Source: Bacillota bacterium (GTDB taxonomy: Bacteria; Bacillota; Clostridia; Christensenellales; Aristaeellaceae). Taken from it: DNA of 64,000 nucleotides. How positions within the stretch are numbered: the stretch's first letter is position 1; every line of letters starts with the position of its first letter. The translations under genes were made by a program, and so were the position numbers. Under the pieces are notes generated by a model. It was not told the DNA's origin. It worked only from the letters and a program-made list of their open reading frames with translations, and did not search any database. Positions 51,519 to 59,795 of this stretch are shown piece after piece. The stretch covers positions 62,001 through 126,000 of the forward strand of contig JAEWSC010000064.1 in NCBI GenBank assembly GCA_023398575.1, read 5' to 3'.

Positions 51519-52836
51519 TTGGCTGTTCGATTTCGCGCTCCTTGTTTGGGGGCGTTTTTTTTACTAGTATCCAGATCAACAGTGCCATACTCCACACAAG
51601 CCCTATCACCTGGCCACCCATCATGGACAAGGCGGCGCCATACAACCGCATATGTGGCATACCAGTCAAGAACCAGCTGACCACAAGCGTAATAACTGCG
51701 CCAAAGATCACGCCATACAAAGCTTGCTTTTGCCTGCCAAGGCCCGCGATCATGCCTGAGAGCACTTGCTGCAGGCTCATCAGCAGCACTGAGGGGCACA
51801 AATAACGGATTAAGGGCACAAGCTCAGGCAGACGATACATACTGATAGCAATCCATGGCGCGGCAGCATACATAATAATTCCGCATACAACCCCGACAGC
51901 AAAGGCAGCAGCCAATAATTGTATGATGATTGCTTTCAGGGCCTTTGGATTATGCTCCCTTGCTGCCAAGGCGGGTGTCGCCAGCATGGCCAGCGAGCCT
52001 GTAAAAACGGATGGCAGCATGACAACCGGCATTACCATACCCGTGAGCATGCCAAAGCGGGATGTGGCTTCTATCATGCTCAAACCCGAGTTTTTGAGCC
52101 GAAAGGGAATCAGCATGGCATTGAGGGATCGAAGGGCTGTGCTCACAAGTCGTGTGGCGGTTGGCGGAAGCGCCAGGCGAACTACCTGCTTTTGAATTTG
52201 AATTGTTGGTTTTACCAAGGGCTTTGGGAGACGCAGCATGAGTAGCACAAGTATCACCCCCGCCGCCTCAGAGACAGCGGTGGCAAATGCAGGGACTGCG
52301 GCAGACCAAGCTGGAGAAAGATTTGGCAGCGCCAAGATCAAAAGAACAGCGATCAGGAAACGCAGTGTCTGCTCCGTAAGCTCACTGATAGCAGGGGGCC
52401 AGGCATTATTCATGCCATAGCAGTAACCGTTATACACAGCAGAATAGCCAAGCACGAGTATGCATGGGGCAGACATCAAAAGGGAGGGGAAGGTTCTATC
52501 ATCGCCAAGCAGCCGTGCAATGATAGGGGTTAGCAAAAGATAAATCGGGATCCACACAACTGAAAGTAGCCTCACAAGCCTTTTCCCGGCGAACAAGGCA
52601 TCTTCTTTTTTATCCGCTGCCGCCTTCGCAGTTAGCCGGCTCACCGCAAGAGGAAAGCCAGCCGTAGCCGGAGCGATGGCCAGCATATGTACTGAACTGC
52701 CAAGTTCCATAATCCCCATGATTTCAGAGCCAAGCAGCCGGGAAAATATAACGCGCATCAAAAATCCCATGGCTCTGACAAGCGTATTGGCCACTGTCAG
52801 CAGCACGGCCTGTTCTTTTATGGTTTGCTTTGCCAT
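51496..52836 (-). CDS. SpoVB-like polysaccharide/lipid II flippase (MOP superfamily)
   Basis: A 446-residue membrane protein with about 12-14 helices. The start KEQAVLLTVANTLVRAMGFLMRVIFSRLLGSEIMG and the region GYSAVYNGYCYGMNNAWPPAISELTEQTLR resemble stage V sporulation protein B. In Bacillus SpoVB is needed for spore cortex. ATG 52836 follows GGGGAGGGA; the 47 codons before it are not coding. It ends inside the convergent YdcF gene, with no terminator between. Confidence 0.88.
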   Translation of the reverse strand: MAKQTIKEQAVLLTVANTLVRAMGFLMRVIFSRLLGSEIMGIMELGSSVHMLAIAPATAGFPLAVSRLTAKAAADKKEDALFAGKRLVRLLSVVWIPIYLLLTPIIARLLGDDRTFPSLLMSAPCILVLGYSAVYNGYCYGMNNAWPPAISELTEQTLRFLIAVLLILALPNLSPAWSAAVPAFATAVSEAAGVILVLLMLRLPKPLVKPTIQIQKQVVRLALPPTATRLVSTALRSLNAMLIPFRLKNSGLSMIEATSRFGMLTGMVMPVVMLPSVFTGSLAMLATPALAAREHNPKALKAIIIQLLAAAFAVGVVCGIIMYAAAPWIAISMYRLPELVPLIRYLCPSVLLMSLQQVLSGMIAGLGRQKQALYGVIFGAVITLVVSWFLTGMPHMRLYGAALSMMGGQVIGLVWSMALLIWILVKKTPPNKEREIEQPTRILSGS

Positions 52837-52938
52837 CCACATCCCTCCCCGGAGAGCATATGCCAAGAAGGAGAGGGAAAGCACAGGAGGATCATCCGAC
52901 AACAGTTTCTTACAATATATGTAACAATATTGGTGTAT

Positions 52939-52996
52939 GGTGTTTGACAGGTGAAGACAAACACCGTATAATAACAAAAAAACGCCTGTGCAGGCG
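52939..52996 (+). promoter_or_regulatory. Consensus promoter with inverted repeat, before comEB
   Basis: TTGACA (52944-52949), 17 bases and TATAAT (52967-52972) is a full-consensus vegetative promoter. GGTGTTTG (52939-52946) and CAAACACC (52958-52965) form a perfect 8-bp inverted repeat across the -35 and spacer, a likely operator. Just after the expected start, CGCCTG/CAGGCG (52983-52996) forms a small hairpin at the RNA 5' end. Confidence 0.75.
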
Positions 52997-53020
52997 CTAC
53001 ATTGAGGAGGCGGTGGCTTT

Positions 53021-53476
53021 TTGGATAAATGGGATCACCGTTTTATGCAAATGGCCCATGTCATTGCAGGGTGGACAAGCTGCTTTGTAGAAGGCCGCAG
53101 CATTGGTGCAGTAATTGTCAAGGACAAAAGGATCATGACTACAGGCTATAATGGTGCGCCTGCGGGATTGAAGACTTGCAAGGAACGCGGAGAATGCATG
53201 CGCCGCCGCATGAATATCCCCTCAGGCACCAGGGCCGAGCTATGTTATGCCATACATGCCGAGCAGAATGCTATCATTCAAGCTGCTAAGCTTGGTATAT
53301 CCATAGATGGGGCGACGCTGTACTGCACTCACCAGCCCTGCTCTGTCTGCGCCAAGATGATAATAAATGCCGGCATACGAAGGGTTATCTACCAGGAGGG
53401 CTATCCTGACCCGTTCTCTTTGGAAATCTTCTCCGAAGCCGGCGTACAGTTGGAGCAATATGCACCGCATGCATGA
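53021..53476 (+). CDS. comEB: dCMP deaminase (ComEB-like)
   Basis: A 151-residue zinc deaminase: IHAEQNAII gives the His ligand and catalytic Glu near residue 85, and HQPCSVCAKMIINAG the two Cys ligands near 110. The extra Cys cluster KTCKERGECMRRRMN matches deoxycytidylate deaminases of the ComEB type, which make dUMP for thymidylate synthesis. The TTG start follows GAGGAGGCGG. A consensus promoter with an inverted repeat lies upstream. Confidence 0.93.
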   Translation: MDKWDHRFMQMAHVIAGWTSCFVEGRSIGAVIVKDKRIMTTGYNGAPAGLKTCKERGECMRRRMNIPSGTRAELCYAIHAEQNAIIQAAKLGISIDGATLYCTHQPCSVCAKMIINAGIRRVIYQEGYPDPFSLEIFSEAGVQLEQYAPHA

Positions 53477-53489
53477 GGAATGATTTAAT

Positions 53490-54266
53490 CTATTTATCTG
53501 GCCAAGGCTCATCGCCAGTGCAGAAGCCGCGCAATTTGTTGCTGGCCCTTTCTATAGCATCTTTTGAAGTGCCCCAGGGCTTGTCCTGATTGCGGTAATC
53601 GAACTTTAGCGTAAACCACTCCAATTCTTTAGTGATTCTGTCCAGGCTATCATTCACTAATGCAGATAATGTCTTTATAAAGGCGTCAAGCTCTTTTTGA
53701 GGAAGGTTATCCTCTGCCATAGACAAAAGCTGAGCGGCGTGGGGAATACAGACGCCTTTTGATTCGGAAAAAGCCTTGCGAAAATCCTTATCCCGCTCCC
53801 ACAGGTATAGCGTGGTATACAGATAACGTTTCATATTCTCATTTATGCTATCGCAAAGCACACAGGTGGAAGCAGTCTGATTCAGGGATCCAGCGGCCTC
53901 CTGCAAGGGTGTTTCTGGCGCAGCAGAGCCTTTGAGCAATCTTTTGAAAAGAGTATTGCCTGATTGCTTACCAACTTCGTTCGCCTTTGATAGCGCATTT
54001 TGAATCGTTTTACTGGCTTCCTTCATGTGTGTATGCAGCATGAGCGCCAGGCCCAGCCTGTTTTTTTGATCAAAGAGGATGGACAAATGGTGTCCGCAAA
54101 AGCCTTTTTGATTGACAAGGATACGAGTATCCGGCTCCATGACAGATGCGCCAAGAAAACGATCCACATCCATCAGCTCGTTTTTTCGCCGAAGGGCGCA
54201 AAGGGGACATTCGCCATTTAGCTTTATCGCATCCCATACGGGGATGGTGTCAATGTGATATTGCAA
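53490..54266 (-). CDS. DUF6062 family protein, Cys/His clusters
   Basis: A 258-residue soluble protein with two Cys-x2-Cys pairs and matching Cys/His sites: GECPLC near residue 20, KGFCGHHL near 56, STCVLC near 135 and GVCIPH near 171. The pattern suggests two metal or Fe-S sites in two similar halves. This corresponds to the DUF6062 family found in Clostridia; function unknown. The TTG start follows AAAGGAG. It ends 13 bases from the end of comEB. Confidence 0.8.
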   Translation of the reverse strand: MQYHIDTIPVWDAIKLNGECPLCALRRKNELMDVDRFLGASVMEPDTRILVNQKGFCGHHLSILFDQKNRLGLALMLHTHMKEASKTIQNALSKANEVGKQSGNTLFKRLLKGSAAPETPLQEAAGSLNQTASTCVLCDSINENMKRYLYTTLYLWERDKDFRKAFSESKGVCIPHAAQLLSMAEDNLPQKELDAFIKTLSALVNDSLDRITKELEWFTLKFDYRNQDKPWGTSKDAIERASNKLRGFCTGDEPWPDK

Positions 54267-54392
54267 GAAGAAACTCCTTTCAAGGTTGCATTTTATTCAT
54301 CGTAGCACAGCTTGCCCAGCCGTTTCAAGGTTTTTGCATATTTTTCTCCCGCCTCTCATAGGGTGTAGCGATTGGGACAAGGAGGAATGTGC

Positions 54393-55232
54393 ATGCATAC
54401 TGCAAAAGTTGAGAAACGGACATACAGGGTGCCGGGCGGTGGAAAGCGGATTCTGACAGGAGTTCTGCTCTTTGTTTCGTGCCTATTGATTTTGTCGGGT
54501 CTGCTTCGGGACAACAGTGGCAGTCTGAAGGTAGAGGTTAAGGTTACACCAACACCCACTGTAATTGGTAGAGCTTTTGACGAGACCATGACCACGCGTC
54601 AAGTCACTCTCCCGCAAAAAAGCTGGTTCGCCATTCAGCTTGGTGCCTTTGATAGTGAGGCATCTGCAAAAGCTCTGGCAGATAGCTATATATCCCGCGG
54701 GGCGGCTGGGTATGTACTCAAGGATAGCCGTTTTAGGGTGCTGGCTGCCTTGTATCCAAGCAAGGAGGATGCGCAGACTGTTCGGCAGCAGCTTCAGACA
54801 CAGCACAAAATTGAGTCCTATGTTTATGAAATTAGCCTGCCGGAGATTATCCTAAATGTAGAGGGCATGGCTGGCCAGTTAGATGCACTGGAAGCTGGCA
54901 TGCAATATCTAAACACCACACTGGAAAAGTTCTGCCAAAGCTCTGTCTCTATGGACAGGCAGGATCTAAGTGTAGAGCAAGAACTAACAAAGCTGGCGGA
55001 GATAGCGTCTCAGGCGGAAACGCTAGCCAATGTGCTAACCATACGATTTACGTCTGTGAAATCCACCGTGGTGGATAATTTGGTCCGTCAGTTGGAGGAA
55101 GTCATAAAAGCTACCAAAGCGGTGGCGGAAGCGTCTCAAAGTGGAACGGTAGCCATGGCAGCACAGATGAAGTATCAAACCCTGGCGCTTTTAAACACCA
55201 CCAGAAACTTCTTATCCACCTTCAGCCAGTAG
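54393..55232 (+). CDS. SPOR-domain membrane protein
   Basis: A 279-residue protein: short basic N-terminus, one membrane helix (about 22-42), then a SPOR domain at about 76-140 (SWFAIQLGAFDSEASAKAL, RVLAALYPSKEDAQTVRQQL). The last 130 residues are helical and unassigned. SPOR domains bind denuded peptidoglycan at division or engulfment septa, consistent with the SpoIID protein in this region. ATG 54393 follows AAGGAGG. It precedes the hydrogenase regulatory module by 34 bases. Confidence 0.85.
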   Translation: MHTAKVEKRTYRVPGGGKRILTGVLLFVSCLLILSGLLRDNSGSLKVEVKVTPTPTVIGRAFDETMTTRQVTLPQKSWFAIQLGAFDSEASAKALADSYISRGAAGYVLKDSRFRVLAALYPSKEDAQTVRQQLQTQHKIESYVYEISLPEIILNVEGMAGQLDALEAGMQYLNTTLEKFCQSSVSMDRQDLSVEQELTKLAEIASQAETLANVLTIRFTSVKSTVVDNLVRQLEEVIKATKAVAEASQSGTVAMAAQMKYQTLALLNTTRNFLSTFSQ

Positions 55233-55266
55233 TAAACCCAATATACCAATGCGAAAGGACGATATC

Positions 55267-55617
55267 ATGACAGTAAGGGAGATTACTGCGCTTCTAAACG
55301 CCAAGGTGCTTTTGGGAGCGCATGATTTGGACAGGCAGGTATATACCGGTTGCGGTTCCGATCTGATGAGTGATGTGCTTGCATTTGTGAAGGAGAATAC
55401 GGCGTTGATCACCGGACTTACCAACCTACATGTGATCCGCACCGCTGAGATGGTGGATATCAACTGCATCATTTTTGCCCGCGGCAAAGTACCGGATGTA
55501 GAAATGCTGAAAAAAGCTGAAGAGTTGAACCTTGTTATCCTTTCAACCACAAAAACATCCTACACCGCATGCGGCATACTATATAATCATGGCTTGCCCG
55601 GTGTTGAAGAACACTGA
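55267..55617 (+). CDS. DRTGG-domain protein, first copy
   Basis: A 116-residue protein with the DRTGG domain layout, as in the N-terminal part of some HPr kinase and phosphotransacetylase proteins: MTVREITALLNAKVLLG, GCGSDLMSDVLAF, ALITGLTNLHVIRTAEM, and CIIFARGKVPDVEMLKKAEE. No kinase P-loop follows. A second copy lies at 57475. ATG 55267 follows AAAGGACG. First gene of the module with an ATPase and a sensory-type [FeFe]-hydrogenase. Confidence 0.85.
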   Translation: MTVREITALLNAKVLLGAHDLDRQVYTGCGSDLMSDVLAFVKENTALITGLTNLHVIRTAEMVDINCIIFARGKVPDVEMLKKAEELNLVILSTTKTSYTACGILYNHGLPGVEEH

Positions 55618-55642
55618 TTATTGCGCGCAGGAGAACGAACCG

Positions 55643-56071
55643 ATGTTGATCCGTGAAGAATTCTTGGTAGATGCCGGCGATTATCAGCGGGCAGGTGAGG
55701 CATCCGCTACAATTAAGCGAAAGCTGAAGCAGTTGGGGATAAGTAGTTCAGTACTTCGCAGAATGGCCATAGCGTCATACGAAGCGGAAATGAATCTGGT
55801 GATACACAGCCTTGGAGGAAGGTTGATTCTGGAGGTTCAACCGCCTAGGGCATACCTCTCCTCCAGAGACGATGGACCAGGCATACCAGACATTGAGCAA
55901 GCCATGCGAGAAGGTTATTCAACGGCCAACGAACAAGCCCGCAGCCTGGGTTTTGGCGCAGGTATGGGACTTTCGAACATGAAGCGCAACGCAAGCGATT
56001 TTCAAATTGAAAGCCAGCCGGGAGCTGGGACAAGCATCCGTATGGTGTTTGAGCTGGATGAAGCAATGTAA
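55643..56071 (+). CDS. GHKL ATPase, anti-sigma/serine-kinase-like
   Basis: A 142-residue HATPase_c domain alone. N-box AIASYEAEMNLVIHS, G1-box SSRDDGPGIPDIEQAM and G2-box GFGAGMGLSNMKR are all recognisable. This is the RsbW/SpoIIAB-like serine kinase type rather than a sensor kinase, as it has no dimerisation or receiver part. Target unknown. It lies between a DRTGG gene and the hydrogenase homologue. ATG 55643 follows CAGGAGA. Confidence 0.85.
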   Translation: MLIREEFLVDAGDYQRAGEASATIKRKLKQLGISSSVLRRMAIASYEAEMNLVIHSLGGRLILEVQPPRAYLSSRDDGPGIPDIEQAMREGYSTANEQARSLGFGAGMGLSNMKRNASDFQIESQPGAGTSIRMVFELDEAM

Positions 56072-56101
56072 TATCCCATACGCATGCACTGGAGGTCACT
56101 T

Positions 56102-57400
56102 ATGGAAACAAAGCGATTTCACTCCGTTCGCCTGGAGAAGTCAAGATGTAAAGGCTGCACCAATTGCTTAAAGCGGTGCCCCACTGAGGCGATACGCATC
56201 AGAGACGGGCGTGCATATATCATGGACGAACGCTGCATAGACTGCGGTGAATGCATACGTGTATGCTCTTATCATGCCAAAGTGGCACAGACAGACCCGC
56301 TATCCTTCATCAGCAGTTTCAAGTATAAAATCGCCCTTCCTGCACCGTCACTGTATGGCCAATTCAAGGGCCTCCAATCCATTGGACGCGTATTGACGGG
56401 TCTTCGAAGAATGGGCTTTGATGATGTGTATGAGGTAGCCAGGGCGGCCGATATTGTGACCCGTGCGATACGTGAAAAGCTGCGTAAGCAAAACCTTCCA
56501 AAACCTCTAATCTCGTCCGCTTGTCCGGCTATTACACGGCTTATTCAGGTACGGTTTCCCGACTTGATACCGCATATCGTAGATATTCGCCAGCCTATGG
56601 AACTGGCTGCTATTATTGCGCGAAAGGAATTCTGTAAAGCGCATGATGTAAAACCGGAGGACGTTGGCTGTTTTTTTATCACTCCCTGCGCCGCCAAGGT
56701 GACGGCTATACGCAATCCTATTGGTCATGAAACATCCGCGGTGGATGGTGCCATCTCCATCATGGAAATATACGGGCTACTGTCCAGTCATACCAGGGAC
56801 CGGGGAGATGCACCAGAGAGCACGACGGCCACTTCCTATGGTGTGAACTGGGCTACCAGCGGTGGCGAGGCGCACGCCGTATGCCCAGAAAACAGCCTTG
56901 CTGTGGACGGAATTGAAAACGTAATGCGTGTGCTTGAGGAAATTGAAAACAACAAACTCAGCGATCTCACATTTTTTGAAGGCGCTGCCTGTACCGGCGG
57001 ATGTGTCGGCGGTCCGCTGACATTTGAAAACAATTATGTGGCTAAGAATGCGGTGCGCAAGCTGGCAGATATGATGGATATTGTTCACCCGGATGAAAAG
57101 GTCGATGTCTCAATCCTGGATAAATTTCCGTTGTACGGCAGAAAGGCTATTTTGCCCAATAGCGTCATGCAGCTAGATGATGATATCATGGAGGCCATGC
57201 GTAAGATGGAGCGTATGGAGCAAATTGAAAAGGATCTGCCAGGCTATGACTGTGGCTCCTGCGGAGCACCTACCTGCAGGGCACTGGCCGAGGATATTGT
57301 GAGAGGTTATGCCAGAGAAATGGATTGTGTGCATAAGCTCAAGGAACAGCTGAAGGTGATGGCTCAGCAGATGGTAAACCTTGCGCAAGATCATACATAA
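56102..57400 (+). CDS. [FeFe]-hydrogenase homologue, probable sensory type
   Basis: A 432-residue protein. Residues about 14-60 hold two 4Fe-4S clusters (CKGCTNCLKRCP, CIDCGECIRVC). The H-cluster domain follows: L1 reads SSACPAI (Cys141), L2 TPCAAK (Cys196), L3 GAACTGGCVGGP (Cys297, Cys301). The cysteine before the conserved Cys-Pro, needed for proton transfer in catalytic enzymes (TSCCPGW), is alanine, as described in sensory (HydS) groups. A C-terminal Fe-S motif YDCGSCGAPTC with a later Cys is present. No PAS domain. ATG 56102 follows CTGGAGG. Signalling genes flank it, so I favour an H2 or redox sensor. Confidence 0.85.
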   Translation: METKRFHSVRLEKSRCKGCTNCLKRCPTEAIRIRDGRAYIMDERCIDCGECIRVCSYHAKVAQTDPLSFISSFKYKIALPAPSLYGQFKGLQSIGRVLTGLRRMGFDDVYEVARAADIVTRAIREKLRKQNLPKPLISSACPAITRLIQVRFPDLIPHIVDIRQPMELAAIIARKEFCKAHDVKPEDVGCFFITPCAAKVTAIRNPIGHETSAVDGAISIMEIYGLLSSHTRDRGDAPESTTATSYGVNWATSGGEAHAVCPENSLAVDGIENVMRVLEEIENNKLSDLTFFEGAACTGGCVGGPLTFENNYVAKNAVRKLADMMDIVHPDEKVDVSILDKFPLYGRKAILPNSVMQLDDDIMEAMRKMERMEQIEKDLPGYDCGSCGAPTCRALAEDIVRGYAREMDCVHKLKEQLKVMAQQMVNLAQDHT

Positions 57401-57474
57401 AAGCGGATTGAGCACCTGTCGCAGGTTTATGGAAAAGTATACGAAAGCAAATCACGCTGAAGGGGGCAGTTATC

Positions 57475-57822
57475 TTGACCGTTGACCAGTTAAAAGAGAT
57501 TTTAGGGGCCGAATGTGCTACAATTGGAACGTATGAGGATAGGGAAGTAACATGCGGTTATTCTTGCGACCTTTTGAGCTGGGTTATGGCACATGGCGCT
57601 TCCGGTATGGCTTGGATAACTGTTCAAACGCATTTGAATGTGATTGCCGTAGCAGTTTTGATGGAGTTTTCATGCATCATTTTGCCTGAGGACATCCAAA
57701 TGGAAGAGAGTTCGCTCAAAAAAGCACAGAGCGAAGGTATTCCGGTGCTGAGAAGCAGCAAAACCGCTTACCAGCTATGCGGAGAAATGGCCATAGCGGG
57801 CATCCCTGCATCCAACAGATAA
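57475..57822 (+). CDS. DRTGG-domain protein, second copy
   Basis: A 115-residue protein like the one at 55267: MTVDQLKEILGAECATIG, TCGYSCDLLSWVMAH, AWITVQTHLNVIAVAVLM and CIILPEDIQMEESSLKKAQ. It is the ligand-binding DRTGG type with no catalytic motif. The TTG start follows GAAGGGGG. It follows the hydrogenase homologue after 74 bases and precedes PHP by four. Confidence 0.82.
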   Translation: MTVDQLKEILGAECATIGTYEDREVTCGYSCDLLSWVMAHGASGMAWITVQTHLNVIAVAVLMEFSCIILPEDIQMEESSLKKAQSEGIPVLRSSKTAYQLCGEMAIAGIPASNR

Positions 57823-57826
57823 AAAT

Positions 57827-58540
57827 ATGGTCATATATTTCGATTTGCATATACATTCCTGCCTATCGCCTTGTGCAGATGCGGACATGACGCCTATGAA
57901 CATATGCGCCATGGCAAAAATCAAGGGACTTCATGCGATTGCTGTTACGGACCATAATTCTGCCCGCAATCTTTTCATCATGGAAAAGGCGGCAAAAGCA
58001 CATGATCTGCTCTTGCTGCCGGGCATAGAGATTACAACACGTGAAGAGGTCCACCTGCTGGCGTATTTTCCCACTGTGGAGAAAGCGCGTGCGATGGGGG
58101 ACTTTTTATACGCGCACTTGCCGGATGTTGATAACAATCCTCGAATATTTGGCGAACAGCTTGTAGTGGATACGGAGGATGCTGTAGTTGATGAGGAAAC
58201 AAAACTACTGGTATCCGCTACAGATCTTTCGCTAAGCCAAGCTGTGCGTGCGGTTTCATCACTGGAAGGTTTGGCTGTGCCAGCGCATATTAACCGCGGA
58301 AACAATGGTATGCTCATTAATCTGGGCTTTTTACCGGACGATGTATACTTTCCCGCACTGGAAGTGTCAAGTCATTTGCCGGTTTCACAGAAAATATTGA
58401 AGGATCACATCATACTGCATTCATCCGACGCGCACTATCTTGGAGATATATCTGAATCGGTATACAGTTTGGAGGTTAGCGATTTCACCATACAAGGAAT
58501 ACTGAATGCGATTGGCTATGGGCAAATGAGGCTGATATAA
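57827..58540 (+). CDS. PHP-domain phosphoesterase
   Basis: A 237-residue PHP protein: FDLHIHSCLSPCADADMTP (metal ligands), IAVTDHNSARN, LPGIEITTREEVHLLAYF, PAHINRGNNG and HSSDAHYLGDI. Members hydrolyse phosphoesters such as histidinol phosphate, short nucleotides or 3',5'-bisphosphate substrates; this subgroup's target is unknown. It has no Trp or His pathway neighbours. It is the last gene of the module upstream of the catalytic hydrogenase operon. Confidence 0.85.
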   Translation: MVIYFDLHIHSCLSPCADADMTPMNICAMAKIKGLHAIAVTDHNSARNLFIMEKAAKAHDLLLLPGIEITTREEVHLLAYFPTVEKARAMGDFLYAHLPDVDNNPRIFGEQLVVDTEDAVVDEETKLLVSATDLSLSQAVRAVSSLEGLAVPAHINRGNNGMLINLGFLPDDVYFPALEVSSHLPVSQKILKDHIILHSSDAHYLGDISESVYSLEVSDFTIQGILNAIGYGQMRLI

Positions 58541-58680
58541 GTTATACAAGGCTAACTAAAATAGTATCCAATTCAGGGGAAGACAGTTTGTTTATTTTCA
58601 ATGAACTTTTAAAAGCATACAGCAATTTATATAATTTTGCTGTTTTTTCATGAAATAGGGCGTGCAATTTTGCATGATAT

Positions 58681-58698
58681 GTGTTAAAATATCAACAA
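58681..58698 (+). promoter_or_regulatory. Candidate Rex operator before hydCBA
   Basis: GTGTTAAAATATCAACAA matches the Rex consensus TTGTTAA-N4-TTAACAA at 12 of 14 fixed positions. It overlaps a likely -10 (TAAAAT at 58685-58690). A small hairpin GCGTGG/CCACGC (58699-58720) follows, then the AAAGGAGG site of hydC. The 58541-58680 gap has no gene. Confidence 0.7.
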
Positions 58699-58755
58699 GC
58701 GTGGTGCGATGTCGCCACGCTGGCTTGTGCAAAAATAAAGGAGGTCGCACCCCAC

Positions 58756-59226
58756 ATGCCCGAACTGACTGAGAAGTATGCAAAACTGGATCAGGTGATC
58801 GCGGCCCACCGGTCTGAAAAAGGCGCCTTGATGCCGGTTTTGCAGGAAGCCCAGGAAATATTTGGCTGTGTCCCCATGGATGTGCAGGAGATCATCGCTG
58901 ATGGTCTTGGCACCACACTCAGCGAAGTATATGGCGTTGCCACATTCTATTCCCAGTTTTCATTGCAGCCCAGGGGCGAATATGTCGTTGGCGTGTGCTT
59001 GGGTACGGCCTGCTATGTAAAGGGTTCCCAAAAAGTACTAGACAAAGTGTCGAGTGAACTAAACGTGCGCGTTGGCAGAACGACAAACGATGGCAAGTTT
59101 ACGCTGCAGGCCACCAGATGCCTTGGCGCTTGCGGTTTGGCACCTGTCATGATGATCAACGACGAAGTATACGGAAGGCTGACCCCCGATGAAATACCGG
59201 GTATTTTGGCCAAGTATAAGGCATAA
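58756..59226 (+). CDS. hydC: HydC, NuoE-like [2Fe-2S] subunit of NADH-linked hydrogenase
   Basis: A 156-residue thioredoxin-like 2Fe-2S protein: cysteines in VCLGTACYVKG near residue 84 and RCLGACGLAP near 124 bind the cluster, and the helical N-terminus GALMPVLQEAQEIFGCVP is that of NuoE. It is the smallest core subunit of HydABC-type hydrogenase. AAAGGAGG precedes ATG 58756. The 25 upstream codons of the open frame overlap the Rex site and are excluded. Confidence 0.94.
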   Translation: MPELTEKYAKLDQVIAAHRSEKGALMPVLQEAQEIFGCVPMDVQEIIADGLGTTLSEVYGVATFYSQFSLQPRGEYVVGVCLGTACYVKGSQKVLDKVSSELNVRVGRTTNDGKFTLQATRCLGACGLAPVMMINDEVYGRLTPDEIPGILAKYKA

Positions 59227-59228
59227 CC

Positions 59229-59795
59229 ATGCGCGATCTGTCGCTGCACCTTATGGATATTGTGCAAAACAGCATACGGGCGCAAGCGAAGCTGATTACA
59301 ATTCGCATGGAACATGCAGACTGCGGCGTATTAACCCTGGTGGTGAAGGATGATGGCCTGGGCATGGAGCCAGAGCTTTTAGCCTTGGTGCAAAACCCTT
59401 TCACTACCACACGGACTGAGCGGAAAATTGGTCTAGGGCTCCCGCTGCTTACTGACAATGCAAGGCGCACTGGCGGCGACGTACAGATTAAAAGTACCCC
59501 CGGCGTAGGAACGACGGTTACAGCCGTTTTCCAAACAGGTCATATCGACTGTATTCCACTGGGGGATATTGCTGGAACCATGGCGGCGCTTGTTGCCGCC
59601 AATCCTGACTCGCCGGATTTTGACTTTTTGCTTGAAGCTAACGGGAAAGAAGCATCCTTGGATACCCGGGTGTTGCGGCAAGCCTTGCAGGAGATTAAGC
59701 TGAGCGAGCCGGAGATTGTTATTTGGATGCAGACGTCATTGCAAGAGGAAATCCAACAAGTCTTTGGAGGGACGGATTATGAAATCCATCGCTGA
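59229..59795 (+). CDS. GHKL ATPase inside the hydrogenase operon
   Basis: A 188-residue protein with a single HATPase_c domain: N-box LHLMDIVQNSIRA, G1 KDDGLGMEP, G2 GLGLPLL, followed by a 60-residue tail of unknown type. There is no receiver or transmembrane part. Such genes are seen next to hydrogenase subunits in Clostridia, role not known. It starts two bases after hydC and overlaps the next gene by 17 bases, so it is an integral operon member. Confidence 0.83.
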   Translation: MRDLSLHLMDIVQNSIRAQAKLITIRMEHADCGVLTLVVKDDGLGMEPELLALVQNPFTTTRTERKIGLGLPLLTDNARRTGGDVQIKSTPGVGTTVTAVFQTGHIDCIPLGDIAGTMAALVAANPDSPDFDFLLEANGKEASLDTRVLRQALQEIKLSEPEIVIWMQTSLQEEIQQVFGGTDYEIHR

